A DNA stretch of 45,258 nucleotides from CAZFQG01 sp964520785 (GTDB lineage: Bacteria > Planctomycetota > Planctomycetia > Pirellulales > Thermoguttaceae): positions 1 to 45,258 of the forward strand of contig CAZFQG010000022.1 of NCBI GenBank assembly GCA_964520785.1, read 5' to 3'. Within the stretch, counting starts at the first letter, position 1. Every line of letters starts with the position of its first letter. Positions 1 to 7,413 of this stretch are shown here, in pieces. The position numbers were made by a program, and so were the translations under genes. The notes below the pieces were generated by a model. That model saw only the letters and a program-made list of their open reading frames with translations, ran no database searches and was not told the origin of the DNA.

Positions 1-906
1 AACTGGGAGTTTCACCAGCCCGCGCTGGAAACAAGACCGGCGCTGAAAAAAGTCTTCGCCGAACTGGATTCCGCCGCGGAGTCATACATCGAAGAGTTGA
101 TGGATGAGGCCCAACGAGGGAGACTCTCGTTCGACGGTCTTTGCGAGGCGAGGTATCGGGGCGCGACCGCCGTAGCCGTCTTTCCACAACCCTTGCCGGG
201 TAAGGCGGGCATCCTTTGGGTCTGGCGTCCCGCGTCGGGCTATGCCGATGTGGCCGTCTCGCGACTTGTTGGAATGGCACTCGATTTTTTCCTGGCCCGC
301 CGCGCACGGTTGGTCTACGCCCTGTTTCCGGATGTCCGGCCGGAATTGGAAAGTATTCTCTCGAACCACGACTTCCGCTTTCTCGCCGAGCTGCATTATC
401 TCGGCTGTCCGAGCGAGGAGTTCCCTCGGGAGGAACCCGATCTGGGGCTGGAGTTCGAGCCGATTTCCCCGTCGAACTGGGACCGGTTCGCGCGCGTTGT
501 CGAGGAAACCTACCTGGAAACCCTCGACTGCGCCGACCTCAAAGACGTCCGTTCGATCGGGGATGTCCTCGATGGGTACCAAGGGATCGGGAGCTACTCC
601 CCCGAGCGTTGGTTCCTTGTCCGCCACGGGGGGGTCGACGCCGGATGCCTTCTCCTCGCGAAGCACTGCGCCCAAGATGCGCTGGAATTGGTGTACATGG
701 GTATCCTTCCGAAATATCGAGGTAGAGGATTCGGGAGATTGGTTGCTCGGTATGCCCAGTGGGTCGCCGGTGTTTCGGGGGTATCGAGAATCCTCCTGGC
801 GGTGGATTCGGTGAACGAACCTGCCGTTGCCATGTACGCCTCGGTCGGATTCCGACGGTGGGATCGGCGACGCGTTCTCTGTAAAGTCTTTCAGTCGAAA
901 GGGTAA
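1..906 (+). CDS. GNAT-family N-acetyltransferase, 5' end cut by the window
   Basis: The reading frame is open from the first base, so the N-terminus lies outside the window; 301 residues are visible. The C-terminal third carries a GNAT acetyl-CoA-binding signature: a beta-strand, then YRGRGFGRLV (the R/Q-x-x-G-x-G/A pyrophosphate loop), and later the NEPAVAMYASVGF strand-helix typical of the family's end. The preceding ~190 residues are poorly conserved and may be a degenerate second GNAT domain, as in mycothiol-synthase-like two-domain proteins; that is inference. The family moves an acetyl group from acetyl-CoA to an amine; the substrate cannot be read from sequence. An internal ATG at 97 is in frame but nothing favours it over an upstream start. 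The stop is followed by a non-coding stretch ending in an intrinsic terminator. Confident for the family, not for the substrate. Confidence 0.85.
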   Translation, partial: NWEFHQPALETRPALKKVFAELDSAAESYIEELMDEAQRGRLSFDGLCEARYRGATAVAVFPQPLPGKAGILWVWRPASGYADVAVSRLVGMALDFFLARRARLVYALFPDVRPELESILSNHDFRFLAELHYLGCPSEEFPREEPDLGLEFEPISPSNWDRFARVVEETYLETLDCADLKDVRSIGDVLDGYQGIGSYSPERWFLVRHGGVDAGCLLLAKHCAQDALELVYMGILPKYRGRGFGRLVARYAQWVAGVSGVSRILLAVDSVNEPAVAMYASVGFRRWDRRRVLCKVFQSKG

Positions 907-1171
907 TGACCGAGGGACATCGGCGATCGCGAATCGCGGCTTTTCGGCTCAAACAGTTTTTCCACTGGAGGGTAGCGCCAGGCCGAATCGCGAGTGGGTT
1001 TCCGGTGAGGGGGGCGGAATGTGAAAAGCTCCGGTTGAAACAAGGTTTCGGGGCGGCACGGCGGAAAAGCCGGGGCCGATTATTAGCGGGGGATTTGACA
1101 GACGAGTCGGCGGCGGTACAATCTTCTTCTGTTACGAGTCACCGGCGATACTCGGATGAGCATCACGGCGG

Positions 1172-1196
1172 CGGCAATAAGCGATTGCCGTTTTTT
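1172..1196 (+). terminator. Rho-independent terminator
   Basis: A perfect 7-bp stem, CGGCAAT / ATTGCCG (1172-1178 and 1184-1190), with a 5-base AAGCG loop is followed directly by six T (1191-1196). It would end transcription from the acetyltransferase before dnaA. It also argues against the 104-codon open frame (906-1220) that runs through it. Confidence 0.85.
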
Positions 1197-1262
1197 CTCG
1201 TATTTGGCGGTAAAACATAGTTCAGGTCGTTAGGGCGGCGCAAGCCGCATTAACAAGCGCGG

Positions 1263-1291
1263 TTGTTCTTCATTTTGGGTTTGTCAACAAT
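1263..1291 (+). promoter_or_regulatory. Weak sigma70-like promoter for dnaA
   Basis: TTGTTC (1263-1268), a 17-base spacer and AACAAT (1286-1291) sit between the terminator and dnaA. The -10 matches only four of six consensus positions. If real, transcription starts near 1298, which would exclude the far-upstream TTG at 1263 as a dnaA start and favour GTG 1329. Confidence 0.3.
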
Positions 1292-1328
1292 CTATGGCGA
1301 GGAAGGTGCGCGCGTAAGGTGCCAGGAA

Positions 1329-2753
1329 GTGCGTAGAGACGATACGGATATCGTTCCGACCCTGCGAAAAGCTATTGCCGAGCGTCTCGGCGAACAACGT
1401 TTCTCCGCGTGGTTCGGTTCCGGAACGCGGTTGAGCTTGGTGGACGGCACGCTTCGGATCGAGGGATTCAACCGATTCGTCGTGGATTGGTTGCAGCAGA
1501 ACTTCCGACAATGCCTCGAGGAGGCGGCGAGCGAGGTCGTCCAACGGCGAGTTTCCCTTGAGTTTTCGGTGCTCCCCCCGGCGGAATGCCACGAGGCGAT
1601 GCTCCGCGCAACCCGAAACGCTTCGAAGGAGAACGGGTCGTCGGAAAACGCGGTTGCGACTGGTGGCCCCCTCACCGCGCGAAATGGCGACGTCTCGAGT
1701 AGTGCTTCGCGGAAGCACTCCGCCCAATCGCAGTTCACCTTCGATACGTTCGTGGTGGGACCGTCGAATCGGCTCGCTCGGGCTTCGGCCCAGTTGGTGG
1801 TTGATTCACCAGGGCACTTCTCCCCTTTCGTGATCTACGGGCCGACGAGCTGCGGTAAGACGCACCTTCTCCGTGCGATCGCCCATGCGGCGCGCCGCGC
1901 GAAGCGCTCCGTCGTCTTTTGCACCGCGGAGCAATTCACCGGCGCCTACGTCCAGGCGATACACGGCAACGGGCTTCCCAGCTTCCGAAGCCAGTACCGC
2001 GGCGCCGACTTTTTTCTTCTGGACGACCTCCAGTTTCTTCAAGGCAAGCGAGCGACGGCGGTCGAGTTTCTCTACACGCTCGATGCATTGCAGGGAGAGG
2101 GAAAGCAAGTCGTCCTGACCGCCGACCGCCGGCCGGAGGCGCTTTGTGAGATCGGCGCCGAACTGGTCGCGCGGCTGCAGGGAGGGAACGTTTCCGATAT
2201 CTCTCCGGCGGGTTATCAGACGCGGTTGGAAATCGTCGGGAAGATGGCCGAGCGGCTCGGCGTGAATGCACCGGCGGAGGTTCTCCGTTATATCGCCGCG
2301 CGTTTGACGGGGCACGTCCGCGAACTTTCCGGCGCCCTGTGTCGCCTTCAAGCCACTCACTGCGCCCTGGGCAGTCCGATCGATTTGCCGATGGCGGAAG
2401 AGGCGCTCGCCGATCTCGTTCTACAGAATTCCCGGTCGATCGGCCTGGGCGACATCGAACGGGCGGTCCGCGAGGTCGTCGGCCTCGACGGAGAAAGCCT
2501 TCAGACGCCCAAAAAGGCGAAGCGTTTGAACTATCCGAGAATGCTTGCCATGTGGCTGGCCCGGAAGCACACACGGATTGCCCTGGCCGAGATTGGCCGG
2601 TTCTTCGGCGGTCGGACCCACAGCACCGTCATCTCGGCCCAGAAGCAGGTCGAACGGTGGCTCGCCTCGGAAAACCCCGTCCAACTCGCCAACGCCGACT
2701 GGCGAGTCAAAGACGCGATCGAAAAGGTGGAAAACCTTCTGAGCGTGAATTGA
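1329..2753 (+). CDS. dnaA: Chromosomal replication initiator DnaA
   Basis: DnaA is the AAA+ ATPase that opens the origin and helps load helicase. The protein has an N-terminal domain I (the ERLGEQRFSAWFG region matches the family), a variable linker, Walker A GPTSCGKT near residue 171, Walker B LLDDLQFL near residue 230, and a C-terminal DNA-binding domain IV with LAEIGRFFGGRTHSTVI, the DnaA signature helix. I chose GTG at 1329 (474 aa): an AAGGTG stretch lies about 8 bases upstream and the residues after it align with the usual N-terminus. A TTG at 1263 would add 22 atypical residues. Walker A is slightly divergent, with Thr-Ser-Cys where Gly-x-Gly is common. No dnaN, recF or gyrB is adjacent, so this is not a classical origin operon. 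A second dnaA elsewhere cannot be excluded. Confidence 0.9.
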   Translation: MRRDDTDIVPTLRKAIAERLGEQRFSAWFGSGTRLSLVDGTLRIEGFNRFVVDWLQQNFRQCLEEAASEVVQRRVSLEFSVLPPAECHEAMLRATRNASKENGSSENAVATGGPLTARNGDVSSSASRKHSAQSQFTFDTFVVGPSNRLARASAQLVVDSPGHFSPFVIYGPTSCGKTHLLRAIAHAARRAKRSVVFCTAEQFTGAYVQAIHGNGLPSFRSQYRGADFFLLDDLQFLQGKRATAVEFLYTLDALQGEGKQVVLTADRRPEALCEIGAELVARLQGGNVSDISPAGYQTRLEIVGKMAERLGVNAPAEVLRYIAARLTGHVRELSGALCRLQATHCALGSPIDLPMAEEALADLVLQNSRSIGLGDIERAVREVVGLDGESLQTPKKAKRLNYPRMLAMWLARKHTRIALAEIGRFFGGRTHSTVISAQKQVERWLASENPVQLANADWRVKDAIEKVENLLSVN

Positions 2754-2920
2754 ACGCCGCGGCGAATCGTCTCGCGGCCGAGGGGGCCGCGCGGGATTTG
2801 ACCGTCGCCGAGTGCGCACGTCTCGACGCGGTGGGCGAAACGGCCTCGTTGATGGAAGGGAAGCAGGCGATGAATCCTCATGGAACGTCCCGCCAGACGG
2901 CCGGCACGTGCAAACGAGAG

Positions 2921-3523
2921 TTATCGGTACAGGCCGCCCGCGCGGATGTATTCCTCCACGGCGCTGGGGGTTTGGAAACGGATGCTCAGGCCGTCCGCGA
3001 TCCGGCGGCGTATCTCGGTGCCGCTTAGTTCGATCGTCGGCATGACGACGCGGTGCCGCTGGAAGAGGGCGATGCGTTCCTCGGAGGCGATCGCCCGAAG
3101 GTGGTCGAAGCGGATCGGGTCGCAACCGCGGCGCTCGGCACAGACGGGAACCGCCAAACGGCAGACGGCTTCGGCTTCTTTCCAACGGGGCAGATCGTAG
3201 AGCATGTCCGCCCCCAGCAGAAAGAACCACTCGTTCCCGGGGTATTTGGCCTGTGATTCGCGAAGCGTATCCACCGTATAGCTTACCCCTCCGCGGTCGA
3301 TTTCCTCGCGTCGAACGCGAAACGGCTCGTGGCCGGCCGTGGCCAGGCGTAGCATCTCGAAGCGATCTTCCGGCCCGGCGAATACTTGCTCTTTATGGGG
3401 AGACGTGGAAGTGGGGCAGAACCATATTTCGTCGAGCGACGCCTGCTCGCGACAGAGTTCCGCCAGAAGCAAGTGCCCGTAATGGACCGGATCGAAGCTG
3501 CCGCCGAAGAGGCCGATACGCAT
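2921..3523 (-). CDS. nadD: Nicotinate-nucleotide adenylyltransferase NadD
   Basis: NadD joins nicotinate mononucleotide and ATP to make deamido-NAD in cytosolic NAD synthesis. The 200-residue protein has the usual length, opens with GLFGGSFDPVHYGHL (nucleotidyltransferase motif with the HxGH-type YGH) and has SGTEIRRRI near residue 175, the conserved S-x-T-x-I-R phosphate-binding motif. The ATG at 3523 has an AGGT stretch about 9 bases upstream. It lies 10 bp downstream of the Cys-rich gene on the same strand, so the two are probably cotranscribed. Its 3' end converges on dnaA with 167 bp between, where no clear terminator is visible. Confidence 0.93.
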   Translation of the reverse strand: MRIGLFGGSFDPVHYGHLLLAELCREQASLDEIWFCPTSTSPHKEQVFAGPEDRFEMLRLATAGHEPFRVRREEIDRGGVSYTVDTLRESQAKYPGNEWFFLLGADMLYDLPRWKEAEAVCRLAVPVCAERRGCDPIRFDHLRAIASEERIALFQRHRVVMPTIELSGTEIRRRIADGLSIRFQTPSAVEEYIRAGGLYR

Positions 3524-3533
3524 GGAACGATAC

Positions 3534-4409
3534 CTAGCGGCGCGTGGCCGCCCCCCTCGTGGGACTCGTCCTTGTCGCCGTAGCCTGGGACGCCGGCGTC
3601 AGGACTTCGTCCGTTTCCGAAATGATCTTTGCCCCGGGTGGGAGCTGGTAGTCTCTGTGGCTTTGAGCGTTGGGAGATGGTGAGGCCGGTCCATTCGAGG
3701 GGATCGAACGCGATTGGCCGGCGAGCGGTTGTCTCGACGGCGGAGCCGCCGCCCGCACCGGCGCGGCCGCCCGGCCCTCGTAGTAGACCTCATCCCCTTC
3801 CATCGGGTAACCAACGGCGTCCGCATCGCAGTCCGAGCAGCCGCCACCGTAGCCCGGACGCGGAGGATACACGTCGCCACCACAACCGCAACAACCTCCG
3901 GTGTAGTTTCCGAACCGGTCGCACGGGTCGCACACATCGGGTGGATCGCCGTGGAAATCACCCCAGTATATCTCTCCGCATCCACCGTGGGCACACCCGC
4001 CGATCCCGAGCAATCCGAACACCCAACTCAGAGGTCCGCGATGGTGGTACGGTCTCTCATATTGCATTCCGCGTCGAATAGGGCCGAGACGCCCGCGTGG
4101 AACGGTACACAACGTCGCCGGCGGAACGCACGTTTCTTGGTAGCATTCCCCCACCGGTGAGCAGGACGGCTCGTAGCAACCAGTCTCGCAACACTCGGTT
4201 TCACAATACTCGACTCCGCGGCAGCCACCTCGGTAGATAGGGCCCGGGTAGCAGGGATTGTCGAGGCTCGGTCCCGTTCCCGGCCCGAAAGGCTCTCGGA
4301 TGCAGTCATAATGGTGGCAACAACCGGAGGCACTCAGGCAAAGGAAAAAGGCCTTCAGGCAGAAGGACTGGATGGAAAACGAGGATAGGAACCAGAAGAA
4401 GCGTTTCAT
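3534..4409 (-). CDS. Cysteine-rich exported protein, planctomycete-type, function unknown
   Basis: A 291-residue protein with a hydrophobic N-terminal segment (about residues 3-27) ending in LSASGCC, a possible lipobox or signal-peptidase site. The mature part has roughly two dozen cysteines, many as CC, CxxC or CxC (for example CETECCETGCYEPSC and GGCCGCGG), and many Gly, Pro and Tyr. The last ~80 residues are low-complexity Pro/Ser/Ala/Arg. I recognise no enzyme domain. Such Cys/Gly/Pro-rich secreted proteins recur in planctomycetes and may belong to the disulfide-rich proteinaceous envelope; that is inference. I chose ATG 4409 (AGGTG about 6 bases upstream) over the GTG two codons earlier. 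It precedes nadD by 10 bp. Confidence 0.7.
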   Translation of the reverse strand: MKRFFWFLSSFSIQSFCLKAFFLCLSASGCCHHYDCIREPFGPGTGPSLDNPCYPGPIYRGGCRGVEYCETECCETGCYEPSCSPVGECYQETCVPPATLCTVPRGRLGPIRRGMQYERPYHHRGPLSWVFGLLGIGGCAHGGCGEIYWGDFHGDPPDVCDPCDRFGNYTGGCCGCGGDVYPPRPGYGGGCSDCDADAVGYPMEGDEVYYEGRAAAPVRAAAPPSRQPLAGQSRSIPSNGPASPSPNAQSHRDYQLPPGAKIISETDEVLTPASQATATRTSPTRGAATRR

Positions 4410-4477
4410 GATCACCTACTCGGAGAACTCTGAATACCGAAGTTCATTCCGCCCTTTGGATGGGGACGGGGCGCGGC

Positions 4478-4497
4478 GACACCGGAAATGCGGTGTC
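4478..4497. repeat. Inverted repeat (7-bp stem) upstream of the Cys-rich gene
   Basis: GACACCG (4478-4484), loop GAAATG, CGGTGTC (4491-4497): a perfect stem with no T-run on either strand. It lies in the 269-bp gap between the Cys-rich gene and the symporter's 3' end. It could be a protein-binding palindrome, a REP-like unit or a transcript-end structure. The nearby AATCCGCAC AATCCGCAC (around 4530-4560) is a short tandem duplication. Confidence 0.45.
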
Positions 4498-4678
4498 CCC
4501 AATAGAATTCGGCAGGCGACTTGACCTAATCCAGAGAATCCGCACAATCCGCACTCTTTTGCGAGCCGGAAGAGCTAGAGACGCTCCGAATTAACTATTG
4601 TGGAGTATTTATTTACCCCCCGCAAGAATTGTATCGCCAGGTTTGAGTCGGTCGCTGGGACCGTGGCGATGGCACCGA

Positions 4679-6184
4679 TCATTTCTCCACGGGCCGGTTG
4701 AAGAGCAGTGTGACGGCGAAGCCCAGTATCATGATCGCGGCAGTTCCGAAGACGTTGACCAGAAGGGTATTGAACGGGGATACCGTCGCTTCGCCGAAGG
4801 TGGTCTTCCAGAACGGCATCCCGGAGAAGGTCATCCAGAAGATCAAAAGGACGCCTCCGACGGTCGCGGTGATGGCGGCCGTATTCTTGACGCGGCGCGA
4901 GAGAATGCCAAGCAGGAAGATGCCCAGCATTCCACCCCCGAACACACCCGAGAGCGACCACCAGGCGTCGAGAATTCCCTTTGCCCGAATCATCGCCAAG
5001 GCCATGCCGGTTCCGAGGAGGCCGAAGACGGCGGTTGCGGCGTACAGGACGATCATCACGCGGTTCGCGGCCGCCTTGGGCGCGAAGAAACGCTTATAGA
5101 AGTCCTCGACAACAAGCGTCGCTGAACAATTCAGACTGCTGGAAAGGGTGCTCATCGCGGCCGAGAAGACCGCCGCGATGAGCAGACCGCGCATTCCGAT
5201 CGGCAATCTGTGAACGATGAAATAGGGGAAGACCCCGTCTCCCTTGCCGGCCGCGATTCTCTGCTGAATATCGGATGGCAGGAAATCGGGGTGCGCGGTG
5301 CAATACGCGAAAAGGGCCGTGCCGATGAAGAGGAAGAAGGCCGAAATCGGAACGTAGAGAAGAGCCCCGAACCACACCGACTTCTTCGCCTCGCGCATCG
5401 ACTCCGCCGTCAAGTACCGTTGGACGAAACTCTGGTCAATTCCGAAGTTCTGAAGGTTCATGACCAGCCCGTAAACGAGGACGACCCAGAAGGTCTTCTG
5501 GGCCAAGGAGGGGCCGAGATTCCCGAGAGAGAACTTGGCCTGTTCTATCCCGATGGTGAAGACCTGCAACGGTCCCTCGGGCATATCCAGCGGGATGATA
5601 ACCACGCAGGCCACCGCTCCAACGATCAAGACGAGGGATTGGAGCGCGTCGGTCCAGATGACCCCTTCGATTCCGCCGACCATCGTGTAGAGCGTCGTCA
5701 ATCCGCCGAGGATCAGAATTATCGACACGATTCCCCAGTCCAGCACCTGGCTGAGCGTCAGCGCCAGCAGGTACGTGACCGATCCCATGCGCGCAATCTG
5801 CGTGAGCAGATAGCAGCACGAAGCATACAACCGGGCCCAAATGCCGAAACGGACCTCCAGGTTGTGATACGCGGAGATTGCTCCCGAGTTGCGATAGTAC
5901 GGCACGAACCAAGTCACCGCGACGTACGCCGCGATGGGCAGAGGTATACTCAGCGCGAAGGCGTTCCAGTTCCCGATGAAGGCGTCGCCCGGGTACGCCA
6001 GGAAACTGATGCTGCTGACGTACGTCCCGAAGATGGAGAGGCCGACGACGATTCCCGGGAGCGATCCGCCGGCCGAGGTAAAGCCTTCCGGCGTTCGGCT
6101 GCGGCGGAGAAACCAGCAGCCGAACGCAACCGTTCCCACAAGATAGACCGCCAAAACGACGACGTCGATGACCGGAAGATTCAT
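4679..6184 (-). CDS. Sodium:solute symporter (SSS family)
   Basis: A 501-residue polytopic inner-membrane protein with about 13 hydrophobic segments, the length and pattern of the SSS family, which couples Na+ entry to uptake of sugars, sialic acids, vitamins or amino acids. The N-terminal VIDVVVLAVYLVGTVAFG, then GLSIFGTYVSSISFLAYPG (TM2 and the Na+-site region) and GGIEGVIWTDALQ, a hallmark of the family, are clear. ATG 6184 has an AGGA about 8 bases upstream. It follows the predicted neuraminidase by 55 bp on the same strand and is the last of the three-gene group. Context suggests uptake of a released sugar, possibly a nonulosonic acid, but the family fold does not reveal the substrate. 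Confidence 0.9.
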   Translation of the reverse strand: MNLPVIDVVVLAVYLVGTVAFGCWFLRRSRTPEGFTSAGGSLPGIVVGLSIFGTYVSSISFLAYPGDAFIGNWNAFALSIPLPIAAYVAVTWFVPYYRNSGAISAYHNLEVRFGIWARLYASCCYLLTQIARMGSVTYLLALTLSQVLDWGIVSIILILGGLTTLYTMVGGIEGVIWTDALQSLVLIVGAVACVVIIPLDMPEGPLQVFTIGIEQAKFSLGNLGPSLAQKTFWVVLVYGLVMNLQNFGIDQSFVQRYLTAESMREAKKSVWFGALLYVPISAFFLFIGTALFAYCTAHPDFLPSDIQQRIAAGKGDGVFPYFIVHRLPIGMRGLLIAAVFSAAMSTLSSSLNCSATLVVEDFYKRFFAPKAAANRVMIVLYAATAVFGLLGTGMALAMIRAKGILDAWWSLSGVFGGGMLGIFLLGILSRRVKNTAAITATVGGVLLIFWMTFSGMPFWKTTFGEATVSPFNTLLVNVFGTAAIMILGFAVTLLFNRPVEK

Positions 6185-6239
6185 GAGTTCATCCTGGGGA
6201 CGATTGGTGCTTACTTACTGGTGCGATGCACCGCACCCA

Positions 6240-7313
6240 TTAGTCTTCTTCCAAAAGCGCCGTCGGATCCAACACCACGTGCTTGATCTTCTTCCGGTTC
6301 CACGTGTACGTCGCATGGACCAACCCGTCGGACGTCTGAATCACGGCCGGGTAGGAAAATTCGTCGTCGCGGTGGGCGTCTTCAAGCGTGGCGACGCGTC
6401 TCCAATCTTTTCCGTCTTTCGACACGGCCACGTGCAGGGCGCCTCGGTCCATGGTCGCCCGAGTGGTGTGGTTGTAGACAAGTAGCTGCGTTCCGTCGGC
6501 GAGCGTGACGCCGTCGATGCCGGAGTTGGGATTGGGTAGCGTTGTTGCCTTCTGTTCGCTCCACGTCTTTCCGCCGTCGGAGGACCATGTTTCGACGATC
6601 CAGTCTTGCCGGCTGCGGCAGAGGGCTTGCAGCCGTCCGTCGGGATACCTCAGGATGGTCGGCTGAATGACGCTGAATTGGGGATTCACGTCCGGTTCCA
6701 CGACGCTGCAGACGGCCCCTTCGTCCGCCAGGTTGAATGACTCGAAGTGCAGCCGCCACCCCTCGTGCTCCGTGCTGGAACCGCATAGGACCGTACCATC
6801 CTCCAGCAAGACGGGTTTATTCTTGACCGGCCCGAGCAGTGTCGCCGGCAGGGGCGCTGGTTTCGACCAGGACTCTCCTCCATCGTCGGCCCGGGTCAGC
6901 ATCCCCCACCAGAGACGCGGATTGGGACCCACCTTATAGAAGAGTAACAGTGGACCATCCGGCACTTGAAACAAGACGGGGTTCCAACACGGATAGGTCG
7001 CGCCAGAGCGGACACCATCCCCCACCTTCTGCGGAGCGGTCCACGTTCCGTCTTTCAGCCGAGAGACCCAAATCGCGACGTCCGGCTCTCCCTCATCCGT
7101 CCCGCCGAACCATGCGGCGACCAGACCGCTCGGCGTCTCCTCGATCGTCGAGGCGTGGCAGGAGGGGAAGGGGGCTTCCTCGTAGATGAACTCCGATTTC
7201 ACCACGGCCGGCGGACCGGTGACCGTCCCCTCGTCCGCGCCGGCGCCGATGCCCCCTCCTCCGGCGCAGGCGATCCCGATCAGGCAAACAAACGCAAGTC
7301 TTTCGTACGACAT
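6240..7313 (-). CDS. Exported BNR-repeat predicted neuraminidase (COG4692-like)
   Basis: A 357-residue protein with a signal peptide (hydrophobic core about residues 5-18, then Ala/Gly-rich) and a six-bladed sialidase-type propeller. Asp-box-like motifs are visible: ADDGGESW, SSDGGKTW and VSKDGKDW. The N-terminal SCHASTI...GLVAAWFGGT...DVAIWVSR belongs to the 'predicted neuraminidase' family. The FRIP/YRIP arginine motif of true GH33 sialidases is not obvious, so hydrolysis of sialic acid is not assured. I chose ATG 7313 (GGACGGAG upstream) over the 33-codon upstream extension, which contains no plausible leader. It sits between the ceramidase-like gene and the symporter, suggesting a shared glycan or lipid substrate. 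Confidence 0.8.
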   Translation of the reverse strand: MSYERLAFVCLIGIACAGGGGIGAGADEGTVTGPPAVVKSEFIYEEAPFPSCHASTIEETPSGLVAAWFGGTDEGEPDVAIWVSRLKDGTWTAPQKVGDGVRSGATYPCWNPVLFQVPDGPLLLFYKVGPNPRLWWGMLTRADDGGESWSKPAPLPATLLGPVKNKPVLLEDGTVLCGSSTEHEGWRLHFESFNLADEGAVCSVVEPDVNPQFSVIQPTILRYPDGRLQALCRSRQDWIVETWSSDGGKTWSEQKATTLPNPNSGIDGVTLADGTQLLVYNHTTRATMDRGALHVAVSKDGKDWRRVATLEDAHRDDEFSYPAVIQTSDGLVHATYTWNRKKIKHVVLDPTALLEED

Positions 7314-7413
7314 GATCTCCGTCCTTTCGATTAGTCGGCGTCTGAAGCGGCGGTCGCCCTCGCGACGGCCTTCCGAGCGAGCTAGTATACCGAAACGCTG
7401 TGCGATGTGCAAA

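Larger units (their letters stand above)
907..1328. other. Gap between the acetyltransferase and dnaA
   Basis: About 420 bases without a convincing gene. It holds a strong intrinsic terminator (1172-1196), a small GC hairpin with a GCAA tetraloop (GCGGC 1235-1239, GCCGC 1244-1248) and a weak promoter-like pair just before dnaA. One near-DnaA-box string (TTTTCCACT, about 957-965) is isolated. I see no box cluster or AT-rich unwinding region that would mark oriC. Confidence 0.6.

Noticed and set aside
906..1220. 104-codon frame beginning in the TAATG overlap with the acetyltransferase stop
   Set aside because: It runs straight through a perfect intrinsic terminator, is Arg/Ser-rich and matches nothing. 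The start overlap is likely chance.
930..1328. oriC next to dnaA
   Set aside because: Only one imperfect DnaA-box-like string, no cluster and no AT-rich unwinding stretch. dnaN is absent.
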